Part shown: positions 50,427 to 60,032 of the stretch, piece after piece
Position numbering within the stretch: position 1 is the first letter of the stretch
Layout: each line of letters begins with the position of its first letter
NCBI RefSeq assembly: GCF_947501785.1
Contig: NZ_CANMXB010000001.1
Location: 248,001 to 312,000 of the forward strand
From: an uncultured Litoreibacter sp.
GTDB taxonomy: Bacteria > Pseudomonadota > Alphaproteobacteria > Rhodobacterales > Rhodobacteraceae
Length of the DNA: 64,000 nt
Reading direction: 5' to 3'
Notes under the pieces: model-generated
What the model was told of the DNA's origin: nothing
Seen by the model: the letters and a program-made list of their open reading frames with translations, nothing else
The model's database searches: none
Position numbers and translations under genes: made by a program

Positions 50427-51428
50427 ATGGCTGACGAGACCACCACCATTGACGAGCACGGCCAGCACCGCGACCGGCGCGGCGAATGGCGACCCGACAA
50501 ACCGGTGCGGTTCATGCCGCTCTTTGACTGGCCGACGACCCCGAAGGTGCTGGCGCGCTGGTTCTTTGGCGTGCCCGGGTTTCTGGTGCCGTGGTTTGGG
50601 TTGTATCTGGCCATGACCGTCATCGCGTATCTTTTCTTCACACCCGACATGTCGCGGATGCAAAACCTGCAGCTTGGCTGGGCTCTTGAGATCTTACTGC
50701 GCAATGTCGTGATGGTCGGCGCATTCACCGGCGGCCTGCATCTGTGGCTCTACCGGTGGCGCAAGCAGGGGCGGCGCGCCAAATATAACGGCAACTGGCC
50801 TGCAGAGCGCGACAAGCGCTTCCTGTTCAACAATCAGGTCCATGACAATGTCTTCTGGTCGATGGTCGGGGTCATCGTCTGGTCGCTGTTTGAGGTGGGG
50901 CTGTGGTGGGGCTATGCCAATAGCGCGCTTCCGTTCTCATCTCTGGCGCAAAACCCGGTCTGGTTCGTGGCGTGGCTGCTGCTCATGCCGTTCTGGCGCA
51001 ACTTCCATTTTTACTGGATCCACCGGCTGATCCACTGGCCGCCGCTCTATCGCTCTGTGCATTACCTGCACCACAAGAATGTCAATGTGGGGCCTTGGTC
51101 GGGCATGGCGATGCACCCGGTGGAGCATGTGCTTTATTTCAGCTGCATGGCGATCCACCTGGTGGTGCCGTCGCACCCGCTTCATATGATGTTTAACGGG
51201 GTCACCACGGCGCTGGGGCCCGCCGTCAGCCATTCAGGCTTTGACGAGTTGGTGTTTGGTGACGAGGCGGCCGTGAAGAAGGAAAAGCTGATGCATTACC
51301 TGCATCACCGGTTTCACACCGTGAATTTCGGGGAAAGTGCGGTGCCGCTGGACAAGTGGTTCGGCAGCTTTCACGACGGCTCGCCGGAGGCAGATGCCAA
51401 ATTCAAGGCGGCGCGCGTTAAGGGATAA
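50427..51428 (+). CDS. Sterol desaturase / fatty acid hydroxylase-family membrane protein
   Basis: A 333-residue integral membrane di-iron oxygenase-family protein. Four to five hydrophobic segments are visible and the His boxes are intact: HRLIHW, HYLHHKNVN, and HYLHHRFH near the C-terminus. Such enzymes hydroxylate or desaturate lipids (sterols, hopanoids, fatty acids, carotenoids). The substrate is unknown. ATG at 50427 (MADETTTIDEHG) is chosen; the frame extends to 50400. It lies between the hflKC and Do protease genes. Confidence 0.88.
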   Translation: MADETTTIDEHGQHRDRRGEWRPDKPVRFMPLFDWPTTPKVLARWFFGVPGFLVPWFGLYLAMTVIAYLFFTPDMSRMQNLQLGWALEILLRNVVMVGAFTGGLHLWLYRWRKQGRRAKYNGNWPAERDKRFLFNNQVHDNVFWSMVGVIVWSLFEVGLWWGYANSALPFSSLAQNPVWFVAWLLLMPFWRNFHFYWIHRLIHWPPLYRSVHYLHHKNVNVGPWSGMAMHPVEHVLYFSCMAIHLVVPSHPLHMMFNGVTTALGPAVSHSGFDELVFGDEAAVKKEKLMHYLHHRFHTVNFGESAVPLDKWFGSFHDGSPEADAKFKAARVKG

Positions 51429-51635
51429 TGCACCGTTCGGTGCTTTGATGATTTGCGCAACAGCGCTATGGTCTGGTCAAAGCTGTTACAGGGCGCTCAC
51501 GTCCTGTTGACATCAGGCGAGGGGTGGAACCGTTGCAATCTGCGTGAAATGGCCCACTTTGGAAGTATCGAGCGCGGGCGCACATGCAATGTGCACCTGC
51601 CCACACCAAGAAACGAAAAACCGGAGGAGCTGGAA

Positions 51636-53099
51636 TTGAACGCTCACGTCATACCCCAAACTTTGAGACAGGTGCAGCCCGTGCGCGCATTGCAGGTGCT
51701 GGCCCTGGGACTGGCCCTTGCCATGGCGCAGACCATTGCCGCCAATGCCAAGCTGCCCGAAAGCTTTGCTGATCTTGCCGAACAGGTCAGCCCGTCCGTT
51801 GTGAATATCACCACATCGACCAACGTGGCCGGTGTGGATCAGGGCCCGGCGCCGGTGGTGCCTGAAGGGTCCCCGTTGGAAGATTTCTTCAAGGATTTCC
51901 TCGACCGCCAGAACCGTGGGCAACGCCCGCGCCAATCCTCCGCGCTGGGGTCCGGCTTTGTGATCTCGGCCGATGGCTACATCGTCACCAACAACCACGT
52001 GATCGACAAGGCCGACGAGATTGAGGTCGAATTCTTCTCTGGCGACAAGCTGAAGGCCAAGCTGATTGGCACCGACCCGAAGACGGATATCGCGCTTTTG
52101 AAGGTTGAAAGCGACGAGCCGCTGCCGTTCGTGCCGTTTGGTGACAGCGACGTGATGCGTGTCGGCGACTGGGTGCTTGCCGTTGGCAACCCGCTGGGGC
52201 AGGGGTTCTCTGTCTCCGCCGGGATTGTGTCGGCCCGCGAACGCGAATTGTCCGGGGCCTATGATGACTTCATCCAGACCGATGCGGCGATCAACAAAGG
52301 CAACTCCGGTGGCCCGCTGTTTAACGTCGAGGGCGAGGTTGTCGGTGTGAACACCGCGATCCTGTCGCCCACAGGCGGCTCTATCGGTATCGGATTTTCC
52401 ATGGCGTCCAACGTGGTGACCAAGGTTGTCGACCAGCTGCAGGAATTCGGCGAAACCCGCCGCGGCTGGCTGGGCGTGCGCATCCAGGATGTGTCCGAGG
52501 ATGTGGCCGAAGCGATGGATCTGGCCTCTGCCAAGGGGGCGTTGGTTACGGATGTGCCAGATGGCCCCGGCAAGGACGCAGGTATCAAGGCCGGCGACGT
52601 GATCATGATCTTTGACGGCAACGACGTCAGCAACACCCGCGAGCTGGTGCGCATTGTCGGCAGCACTGCCGTTGGCAAGGCCGTCGACGTGGATGTCATC
52701 CGCGAGGGTGAGACCGTCACATTGGCCGTCACCCTTGGCCGCCGCGAAGAGGCAGAGGCGACCGCCGTGCCCGTCGCGATCGAGAAGGCCGACCCGGAGG
52801 AAAAGACCATTCTGGGAATGACCGTCGCGGTGCTAAATGACGAGCTTCGCGATCAACTGGGGCTGGACAAGGATATGTCCGGCCTTGTGGTCAAGGAAGT
52901 TGCCGACGAAAGCGACGCGTTTGAGAAAGGCCTGCGCGCCGGTGATCTGATCGTTGAGGCCGGCCAGCAGAAGGTCGAAGGGCTCGGTGATCTTGAGGAC
53001 CGCATTGCAGAGGCCAAGGATGCCGGTCGGAAATCGTTCCTGATGCTGATCCGCCGCCAGGGTGACCCGCGCTTCCTGGCGCTGTCCCTCGAAGACTGA
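51636..53099 (+). CDS. degP: Periplasmic serine protease of the DegP/HtrA (Do) family
   Basis: A 487-residue exported chaperone-protease. The unusual TTG start at 51636 is chosen because ggaggag (51623-51629) lies 6-8 bases before it; the open frame to 51453 lacks a start signal. A signal-like hydrophobic stretch (ALQVLALGLALAMAQTIAANA) follows. The trypsin-like domain has His in TNNHVIDK, Asp in TDIALLKV and Ser in GNSGGP. Two PDZ domains follow (about residues 280-365 and 400-480). It degrades misfolded envelope proteins; its neighbourhood with hflKC points to protein quality control. A strong terminator follows. Confidence 0.94.
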   Translation: MNAHVIPQTLRQVQPVRALQVLALGLALAMAQTIAANAKLPESFADLAEQVSPSVVNITTSTNVAGVDQGPAPVVPEGSPLEDFFKDFLDRQNRGQRPRQSSALGSGFVISADGYIVTNNHVIDKADEIEVEFFSGDKLKAKLIGTDPKTDIALLKVESDEPLPFVPFGDSDVMRVGDWVLAVGNPLGQGFSVSAGIVSARERELSGAYDDFIQTDAAINKGNSGGPLFNVEGEVVGVNTAILSPTGGSIGIGFSMASNVVTKVVDQLQEFGETRRGWLGVRIQDVSEDVAEAMDLASAKGALVTDVPDGPGKDAGIKAGDVIMIFDGNDVSNTRELVRIVGSTAVGKAVDVDVIREGETVTLAVTLGRREEAEATAVPVAIEKADPEEKTILGMTVAVLNDELRDQLGLDKDMSGLVVKEVADESDAFEKGLRAGDLIVEAGQQKVEGLGDLEDRIAEAKDAGRKSFLMLIRRQGDPRFLALSLED

Positions 53100-53120
53100 T
53101 ATCGGCCAATTCCATAAATG

Positions 53121-53147
53121 GGGGCGCCTGCGGGCGCCCCTTTTTTT
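53121..53147 (+). terminator. Terminator of degP
   Basis: ggggcgcc (53121-53128), loop tgcg, ggcgcccc (53133-53140) followed by seven Ts. A textbook intrinsic terminator 21 bases after the degP stop. Confidence 0.95.
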
Positions 53148-53166
53148 GTGTCGCCGGGGCCGTGGC

Positions 53167-53709
53167 TTAGCCCTCGACAACCTCCGGATCCAATTCGATC
53201 TCGATCAGGCCAAGCTGCTGGGCGGCGGACAGGCTCAGCACGTCGCTGTCGAGGCCTTGCACGCGCTGGTAGGCGCGGACCGCCCGGCGGGTTGAGCCAT
53301 CCAGAACGCCGGTCACATCACCGCGGTAATGCCCCCGCGCGGCAAGCGCGCGCTGCAGCGTTTCGATCAGCGCCGGCGTGGCCTGCGCGTCGCAGACCCG
53401 TTCAAACCAGCGGCCGGTGCCGTCATTGATGGTCTTGGGCGCGCGCACCTTGCGGTAGATGGCGGGTGAAATTTCCTTGCCAGCGTGGTCATAGATGGCC
53501 TCTTGCACCAAAATGGTCTGGCTCACGATTTCGGTGACCTTCGGGCCGGGTTCATGGCCCCAGCATACCCCCGGCTCGGAAGAGGGCGGGGTCATGTCGG
53601 TGGGCTGGATCACGGTTGGCTTGATGAAACGGGTCACATCCGGCCCGCCAGTGGTCTGACAGCCAACCAAGAGCGCCAAAGCGCCGGTAAGGGTGATGGT
53701 CCGGATCAT
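53167..53709 (-). CDS. Lipoprotein with C-terminal peptidoglycan-binding-like domain
   Basis: A 180-residue lipoprotein. MIRTITLTGALALLVGCQTTGG is a signal peptide ending in the lipobox LVGC, so Cys17 would be acylated. The central part contains VCWGHEPGPKVTEIVSQTILVQ. The C-terminal 60 residues (ALIETLQRALAARGHYRGDVTGVLDGSTRRAVRAYQRVQG) match the PG_binding_1 pattern. ATG at 53709 excludes a basic extension. It is convergent with degP behind the terminator. It probably links the outer membrane to peptidoglycan; the exact role is unknown. Confidence 0.88.
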   Translation of the reverse strand: MIRTITLTGALALLVGCQTTGGPDVTRFIKPTVIQPTDMTPPSSEPGVCWGHEPGPKVTEIVSQTILVQEAIYDHAGKEISPAIYRKVRAPKTINDGTGRWFERVCDAQATPALIETLQRALAARGHYRGDVTGVLDGSTRRAVRAYQRVQGLDSDVLSLSAAQQLGLIEIELDPEVVEG

Positions 53710-53789
53710 ACTGCTCTCAACTTGCCGGTCTAAGCGCCGGTTTCGCCGCATTTTCTAGCATCTGCGGGCGCGTCTACAAAGCCTCATAA

Positions 53790-54987
<1,198 letters not shown>

Positions 54988-54991
<4 letters not shown>

Positions 54992-55386
54992 CGCGCGGGG
55001 CGGCACTGCTTGCGGGCGCACTGGTCACCACAAGCGCCGCTGCGCAAGACAAGATCACCCCGCAGGAATTTCTGGACCGGGCCAACGGCAACACCCTGAC
55101 CTTCTTCCATCAAAGATCTGGCTCCGTCGCGTGGGTTGAGCAATTCCTCAGTCCCAAACAGTCGGTCTGGGCCCAATCAGACGGGCGATGCTCCTACGGG
55201 GATATCTCCATCAAGGGGGAGCTGATGTGCTTTCTCTACGAGGATTTTCCGAACCCCGACAATTGCTGGATGCCCTTTGATATGGACGGTCAGCTGATGG
55301 TCATGTCGACCCAATCCTTCCAGGTTCAGACGATCACCGATATCAGCCAGGACCCGGTGATCTGCGAAGGCGCGCCGCTATCCTAG
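54988..55386 (+). CDS. Small secreted cysteine-containing protein (paralogue of 58278 gene)
   Basis: A 132-residue protein with GTG start overlapping the previous stop (GTGA) and signal peptide ALLAGALVTTSAAA. The mature part has TLTFFHQRSG, GRCSYGDISIKGELMCFLYED, NCWMPFDM and VICEGAPL. Four cysteines (in GRC, MCF, NCW and VIC) suggest two disulfides. A clearly related gene lies at 58278-58742 on the other strand: shared elements are TLxF, the EQ segment, VxW, DGRC, CFxYE and CW. I do not know the family name. The 3' end overlaps purD by 9 bases. Confidence 0.8.
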
Positions 55387-56643
55387 CGCCCGCCAGCCGA
55401 TGTCGGTGCGGTTGAAGCCCTCCGGCCAGTCAATCTTGTCCACCATCGCGTACGCGCTTTCGCGCGCCTCGGCCAATGTGTCGCCGCGCGCGGTGACGTT
55501 CAAGACCCGCCCGCCGCTGGCCACGACGTGGTCGTCCTTGAATGCGGTGCCCGCATGAAACACCATGTTCATGCTGTCCTCCGGCAAGGCATCCAGACCA
55601 CCAATCCGCGCGCCTTTGTCATAGCTGCCCGGGTAGCCATCCGCCGCCATCACCACGGTCAGCGCGTGGTCATCGGCCCAATGCACCTGCGCCTCCCCCA
55701 ACCGCGCCTCGCCGCAGGCCAGCATCAGGTCCAACGCCTGCGCGCCAAGCCGCATCATCAGCACCTGGCATTCCGGATCGCCGAACCGCACATTATATTC
55801 CACCAGCCGGGGCTGGCCGTCCTTGATCATGAAGCCCGCGTAAAGCACGCCCTGATAGGGCGTACCGCGCCGCGCCATCTCATCAACGGTGGGCTGCACA
55901 ATCTCGTCCAACGCCTTTTGCACAACGCCATCCGTCATCACCGGGGCGGGGGAATAGGCCCCCATGCCGCCTGTGTTGGGGCCCGCGTCGCCGTCAAAGG
56001 CGCGCTTGTGGTCCTGTGCGGTGCCAATGGGCAGGATGTTGGTGCCGTCCGAGAGAATGAAGAACGACGCTTCTTCGCCGTCCATGAACTCTTCAATCAC
56101 CACTTCCGCGCCCGCCTCGCCAAAGGCGCCGCCCAGCATGTCATCCACGGCGGCGACGGCCTCTTGCAGTGTCATCGCCACAACCACGCCCTTGCCGGCG
56201 GCCAACCCGTCCGCCTTGATCACAATCGGCGCGCCTTGCGCCTCGACATAGGCGCGGGCCTCGGTGGCGTTGGTGAACCTGGCGTAGCCCGCCGTGGGCG
56301 CGCCGGAGGCGTCGCAAATCTCTTTGGTAAAGGCCTTGGAGGCTTCCAACTGAGCCGCCGCCGCCGAAGGGCCAAAACATAAAACGCCGGCTGCGCGCAA
56401 CGCGTCAGCCACGCCCGCGGCCAATGGCGCCTCAGGGCCAATGATGACAAAATCCACCGATTGGGCGGCGGCAAATTCGACAACCGCCGCGCCGTCCATG
56501 ATGTCGAGCTGCGCGCATTCCGCCACGCCCGCGATCCCGGCATTGCCCGGGGCCACGATCAGCCGGTCGCATTTGGGGTTCTGCTTCACCGCCCAGGCCA
56601 ATGAATGTTCGCGCCCGCCGGAGCCCAGAATTAGAATGTTCAT
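55378..56643 (-). CDS. purD: Phosphoribosylamine-glycine ligase
   Basis: A 421-residue ATP-grasp enzyme of purine synthesis that makes glycinamide ribonucleotide. MNILILGSGGREHSLAWAV is the N-terminal domain, IIGPEAPLAAGVAD the substrate loop, VIKADGLAAGKGVVVA the ATP-grasp lysine segment, and EYNVRFGDPECQVL the metal/ATP site. The length is usual. It overlaps the convergent small secreted gene by 9 bases and is divergent from xseA. Confidence 0.98.
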   Translation of the reverse strand: MNILILGSGGREHSLAWAVKQNPKCDRLIVAPGNAGIAGVAECAQLDIMDGAAVVEFAAAQSVDFVIIGPEAPLAAGVADALRAAGVLCFGPSAAAAQLEASKAFTKEICDASGAPTAGYARFTNATEARAYVEAQGAPIVIKADGLAAGKGVVVAMTLQEAVAAVDDMLGGAFGEAGAEVVIEEFMDGEEASFFILSDGTNILPIGTAQDHKRAFDGDAGPNTGGMGAYSPAPVMTDGVVQKALDEIVQPTVDEMARRGTPYQGVLYAGFMIKDGQPRLVEYNVRFGDPECQVLMMRLGAQALDLMLACGEARLGEAQVHWADDHALTVVMAADGYPGSYDKGARIGGLDALPEDSMNMVFHAGTAFKDDHVVASGGRVLNVTARGDTLAEARESAYAMVDKIDWPEGFNRTDIGWRALG

Positions 56644-56708
56644 CGCCGCTTCCCCTCAGTTTGCGCACGTTCTAAGCTTTGCCAAACGCCACCACAAGAG
56701 CGACCCGC

Positions 56709-58253
56709 ATGGACCTTCTCGACGACGACAGCCCCAGCCCCAACGCCCCCGAATTCACCGTCTCGGAAATTTCCGGCGCGGTGAAGAAAACACTGGAAGG
56801 GGCCTTTGGCCGCATCCGCGTCCGAGGTGAGATTGGCAGGGTTATGAAGGCGGGCTCCGGCCACATGTATTACGACCTGAAGGACGACCGGAACGTCATC
56901 TCCTGCAACACCTGGAAAGGGCAGGTCGCAGGCCTCGGCACCTTGCCCGAAGAGGGGTTGGAGGTGATCGTCACCGGCAAGGTCTCCTCCTTCGGCGGTC
57001 AGTCGCGCTACAACATCAATGTCGACACGATCGAGGTCGCGGGCGAAGGCGCGCTGATGGCGTTGCTGGAAAAGCGCAAGAAGGCGATGCAGGCCGAAGG
57101 TCTGTTCGCCGAGGAACGCAAAAAGCCGCTGCCCTACCTGCCCGAGATCATCGGCGTAGTGACCTCGCCCCAAGGGGCCGTGATCCGCGACATCCTGCAC
57201 CGGCTGCGCGACCGCTTCCCGCGCAAGGTGCTGATCTGGCCCGTGGCGGTGCAGGGCAAGGACAGCGCGCCGCAGGTGACAGCGGCGATCAACGGCTTCA
57301 ATGCCCTGACGCCGGGTGGCGCTTTGCCGCGCCCGGACCTGCTGATCGTCGCACGCGGCGGCGGCTCGATCGAGGATTTGTGGGGCTTCAACGAAGAGAT
57401 CGTCGCCCGCGCGGCGGCGGCATCTGACATTCCGCTTATCTCGGCCGTCGGGCATGAGACCGACACGACGCTGATCGACTTCGTGTCAGATCGCCGTGCA
57501 CCCACGCCGACGGCGGCGGCCGAGATGGCCGTGCCGGTGCGGCTTGATCTGATGGCGGCACTGGACGGCTATGACAGCCGCCTGACCCGGGCGCTGAGCA
57601 CCCAGATTGGGCGGCGCGGCGACCGTTTGCGCGACCTGTCCCGCGCGTTGCCGCGTGCCGACGAATTGACCGCCCGCGCAGAGCAGCGCCTTGATGCGGT
57701 CGCGGCCCGTCTACCTGCGGCCCTGAAAGGGGCGTCGCAGGTCAAACGTGTGGAGTTCGAACGCCGCGCCGCGCCGCTGCGCCCGTCAATCCTGACGCAA
57801 AAAACCGACCGCATGAAAGCGCAGCTCGACCGCGCCTCGGACCGGTTGGGAAGCGCTTTGCAACGCCGCGCCGCGCAGGCGCGCGCAAAACTCGATCAGC
57901 TGCGGCTGCAACCGGCCGGGCTGTCGCGTGAAATATCCGGCCAGCGTGATCGCCTGACCCGCGCCACAAGGGCGGCCTCTAATGCCGCTACACGCCAGAT
58001 GGGGGCGTGGCACGACGAATTGGCCCGCCTCGACCGCTTGCGCGAAACGCTCGGCTATCAGGCCACGCTTGATCGCGGCTACGCTGTCGTTTGGGATGGA
58101 GAGGCGATTGTGACCAGCAAGAAGGCCGCGAAATCGGCGGATGCGCTCGAGGTGCAGTTCAAAGACGGTAGGTTCGCAATGGGGGCGACGCCCGCAAAGC
58201 CCAAGAAACCTAAGCCGCAGCCGCCAGAACAGACATCGCTATTTGAAGACTAA
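56709..58253 (+). CDS. xseA: Exodeoxyribonuclease VII large subunit
   Basis: A 514-residue nuclease subunit degrading single-stranded DNA with XseB. An OB-fold N-terminal domain (FTVSEISGAVKKTLEGAFGRIRVRGEI ... HMYYDLKDD) is followed by the catalytic DLLIVARGGGSIEDLWGFNEE and SAVGHETDTTLIDFVSDRRAPTPTAAAE segments, then a long coiled-coil C-terminus. The start MDLLDDDSPSP at 56709 is preferred over 56679 on family length. Its partner gene xseB is not in the window. It ends at a repeat shared with the next convergent gene. Confidence 0.97.
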   Translation: MDLLDDDSPSPNAPEFTVSEISGAVKKTLEGAFGRIRVRGEIGRVMKAGSGHMYYDLKDDRNVISCNTWKGQVAGLGTLPEEGLEVIVTGKVSSFGGQSRYNINVDTIEVAGEGALMALLEKRKKAMQAEGLFAEERKKPLPYLPEIIGVVTSPQGAVIRDILHRLRDRFPRKVLIWPVAVQGKDSAPQVTAAINGFNALTPGGALPRPDLLIVARGGGSIEDLWGFNEEIVARAAAASDIPLISAVGHETDTTLIDFVSDRRAPTPTAAAEMAVPVRLDLMAALDGYDSRLTRALSTQIGRRGDRLRDLSRALPRADELTARAEQRLDAVAARLPAALKGASQVKRVEFERRAAPLRPSILTQKTDRMKAQLDRASDRLGSALQRRAAQARAKLDQLRLQPAGLSREISGQRDRLTRATRAASNAATRQMGAWHDELARLDRLRETLGYQATLDRGYAVVWDGEAIVTSKKAAKSADALEVQFKDGRFAMGATPAKPKKPKPQPPEQTSLFED

Positions 58254-58279
58254 CCGGCTTCGTTTTGGCAAAAATACTC
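58254..58279 (-). repeat. Roseobacter-type 3'-end repeat, copy B
   Basis: An exact 26-nt inverted copy of 50314-50339. It begins right after the xseA stop and covers part of the stop codon (58278-58280) of the convergent gene. Confidence 0.8.
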
Positions 58280-58742
58280 AATCAGCGGGGCTGTAACTGA
58301 CCCCAACGCCGGGTCCGGGGCAGCTGAGGTCGCGCTTGTCCTGGCCCACAACAAACAGATCGTCGGCGGGATCAGCTCCGATCACGCGGGCGCGTTTCTG
58401 GCCACCGGATTCCAGAAAATTCCAGCATTGCGCCTCTGACTGGGTCTCGTAGACAAAGCAGATGGTGGCGCCGTCGTTGTACCACGCCCCGCGCTCGCAC
58501 CGCCCGTCAAGGAAGGTCCAGATCACACGACGGTCGCTTTTGTATTGCTCGGCGCCGTATGGCTGCCCGCCCCGGTTGAAATAGAGCGTGGTGCCTTTGA
58601 CGAAGCTCTCAAAGGTCTCGGCGCTCATGATGTTTTCGGATTGCGGCGTGGACTTGTTGCCGCCGTCCTGCGCCATGACGGGTGCGGCGGTCAGGGCAAG
58701 GGTTGCAATCAGGGCGAGGCGGGACAAGGCGTGGGTCAACAT
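58278..58742 (-). CDS. Small secreted cysteine-containing protein (paralogue of 54988 gene)
   Basis: A 154-residue protein with signal peptide LIATLALTAAPVMA. The mature part matches the 54988 gene product: TLYFNRGGQPYGAEQYKSDRRVIW, DGRCERGAWYND, ICFVYE and QCWNF. A later LSCPGPG gives four cysteines in the same order. It is divergent in the N-terminal linker and in the tail. ATG at 58742 is used because a signal peptide follows; the longer frame to 59333 runs into the AlkB-like gene region. Its function is unknown. Its tail overlaps the 26-nt repeat. Confidence 0.78.
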   Translation of the reverse strand: MLTHALSRLALIATLALTAAPVMAQDGGNKSTPQSENIMSAETFESFVKGTTLYFNRGGQPYGAEQYKSDRRVIWTFLDGRCERGAWYNDGATICFVYETQSEAQCWNFLESGGQKRARVIGADPADDLFVVGQDKRDLSCPGPGVGVSYSPAD

Positions 58743-58798
58743 GGGGCCAGCTTTGCAAACTGGGGCGGCTTTGAAAACCCCGTGCGGGTCGCTCGCGC

Positions 58799-59842
58799 CT
58801 AAGCGTCGCGCCAGGCCTCCAGATGCGGCTCCATCACTTTGCGCCATGTCGGCGGATGCAGGGCAATCCCGGCCATGACCGGCAGGGAATGGGGAAGGGT
58901 TGGCACTTCCCCGCGCGGCGGTGCGGCGCGCTGGGTGTAGGGGCCTGCGGGGTTGGCGTGATGGTCGGAATGGCGGGTCGCATTCAGCATCCAAAGCGCC
59001 GACAGCCAATGTGGCGCGTTCCATGAATGTGTTGCGTTTACAGCAACATACTGCCCGTTGGCGTCCAATGCGCGGGTCAGCCCGTGGTGTTGTACATAGT
59101 CGCGGATGGTCATCTGCAGCTGGGCGAATGCACAGAGCAGGATGAACACGACCAGCCCGCCCGGGCCCGCAACAAGCAGGGCGGCCAGCAGCATGGCGAC
59201 CGCGCCACCTGCGTATTGAAGCAGCGGGTTGGACAGGTGCCAGATCGGCAAATCGCTGCTGGCGCGGCGGTGCTTTTCCACCTTCACGGCGGTGCGCAAT
59301 CCGCCAAGCAGGGCGCGGGGCAGGTATTGCCACAGGCTCTCCCCCTCGTGGGAGGTCATCGGGTCATGTTTGGTGCCGACATAGACGTGATGCACGTAAG
59401 GCTCCACCGTGGCGCGGTGCCCTGAGAGGAGAGAGATGTAAAGCGCGGTGCCCAGCATCCGCATCTGCGGCTCTTGGCGGTGCACAAGGCTTGCGGCATT
59501 TGACGCGCTAACCTGCCCGAAAAACAGCCCCGCGCCCAAGAACAGCGCGATGCCGGACAGGCTGAACAGCCCCGGGCCGCCGCCTGCGAGCGACCAGATG
59601 GTGATCAGCAGCAACACAAGATGGGTCCCGGCCAGCATTTGAGACAGCAAATCGGCCTCGTCCTGCTCTGCCGCCTCGCCGTCATAGGACAGCGCGGGCT
59701 GAAACTCGTCGATACCCGCCATGACAAGCGTCACATAGGCCAAAGCCAACCACGGCGCCCAGCCGCCAAACAACGCGCCTGCCAACAGCAGGGGCAGGGG
59801 CAATAGTGTCACCACGGCGAAAGCCAGAAAGGAACGGGGCAT
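58799..59842 (-). CDS. AlkB-like membrane fatty acid desaturase/alkane hydroxylase-family protein
   Basis: A 347-residue membrane protein with at least five hydrophobic segments. The last His box RHSDHHA and the YVQHHGLTR segment match alkane 1-monooxygenase. The equivalents of the first two boxes are changed: AASLVHR lacks the first His of HExxHK, and EPYVHH replaces EHxxGHH. The signature TKHDPMTSHEGES resembles the TPEDPAS loop. It may be a divergent hydroxylase or desaturase with a changed metal site. No rubredoxin gene accompanies it. Its function is uncertain. Confidence 0.78.
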   Translation of the reverse strand: MPRSFLAFAVVTLLPLPLLLAGALFGGWAPWLALAYVTLVMAGIDEFQPALSYDGEAAEQDEADLLSQMLAGTHLVLLLITIWSLAGGGPGLFSLSGIALFLGAGLFFGQVSASNAASLVHRQEPQMRMLGTALYISLLSGHRATVEPYVHHVYVGTKHDPMTSHEGESLWQYLPRALLGGLRTAVKVEKHRRASSDLPIWHLSNPLLQYAGGAVAMLLAALLVAGPGGLVVFILLCAFAQLQMTIRDYVQHHGLTRALDANGQYVAVNATHSWNAPHWLSALWMLNATRHSDHHANPAGPYTQRAAPPRGEVPTLPHSLPVMAGIALHPPTWRKVMEPHLEAWRDA

Positions 59843-60032
59843 CAGCGACTAAACCACTCAGATCATTACGTTACGTGCCTTTTGCCCTACGATTGTGCCA
59901 AAATGATGGAACCTGCGCGGCACGGGCGGGGCTCAAGCTGCGCGAAGGCCGCCTATTAGGTCGTTTTTGCCGTGGTCAGAAAAGCCCGCGCGCGGCTATT
60001 TTGTGCCAAACCTGACGGGAGAGGTGCGGCCA

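Noticed and set aside
51453-51635. N-terminal extension of the Do protease
   Set aside because: No ribosome site or signal peptide is at its start; the TTG at 51636 has ggaggag and leads straight into the signal sequence.
58743-59333. Long N-terminal extension of the small secreted protein
   Set aside because: It crosses the AlkB-like gene on the same strand in another frame, and a signal peptide begins at the 58742 ATG.
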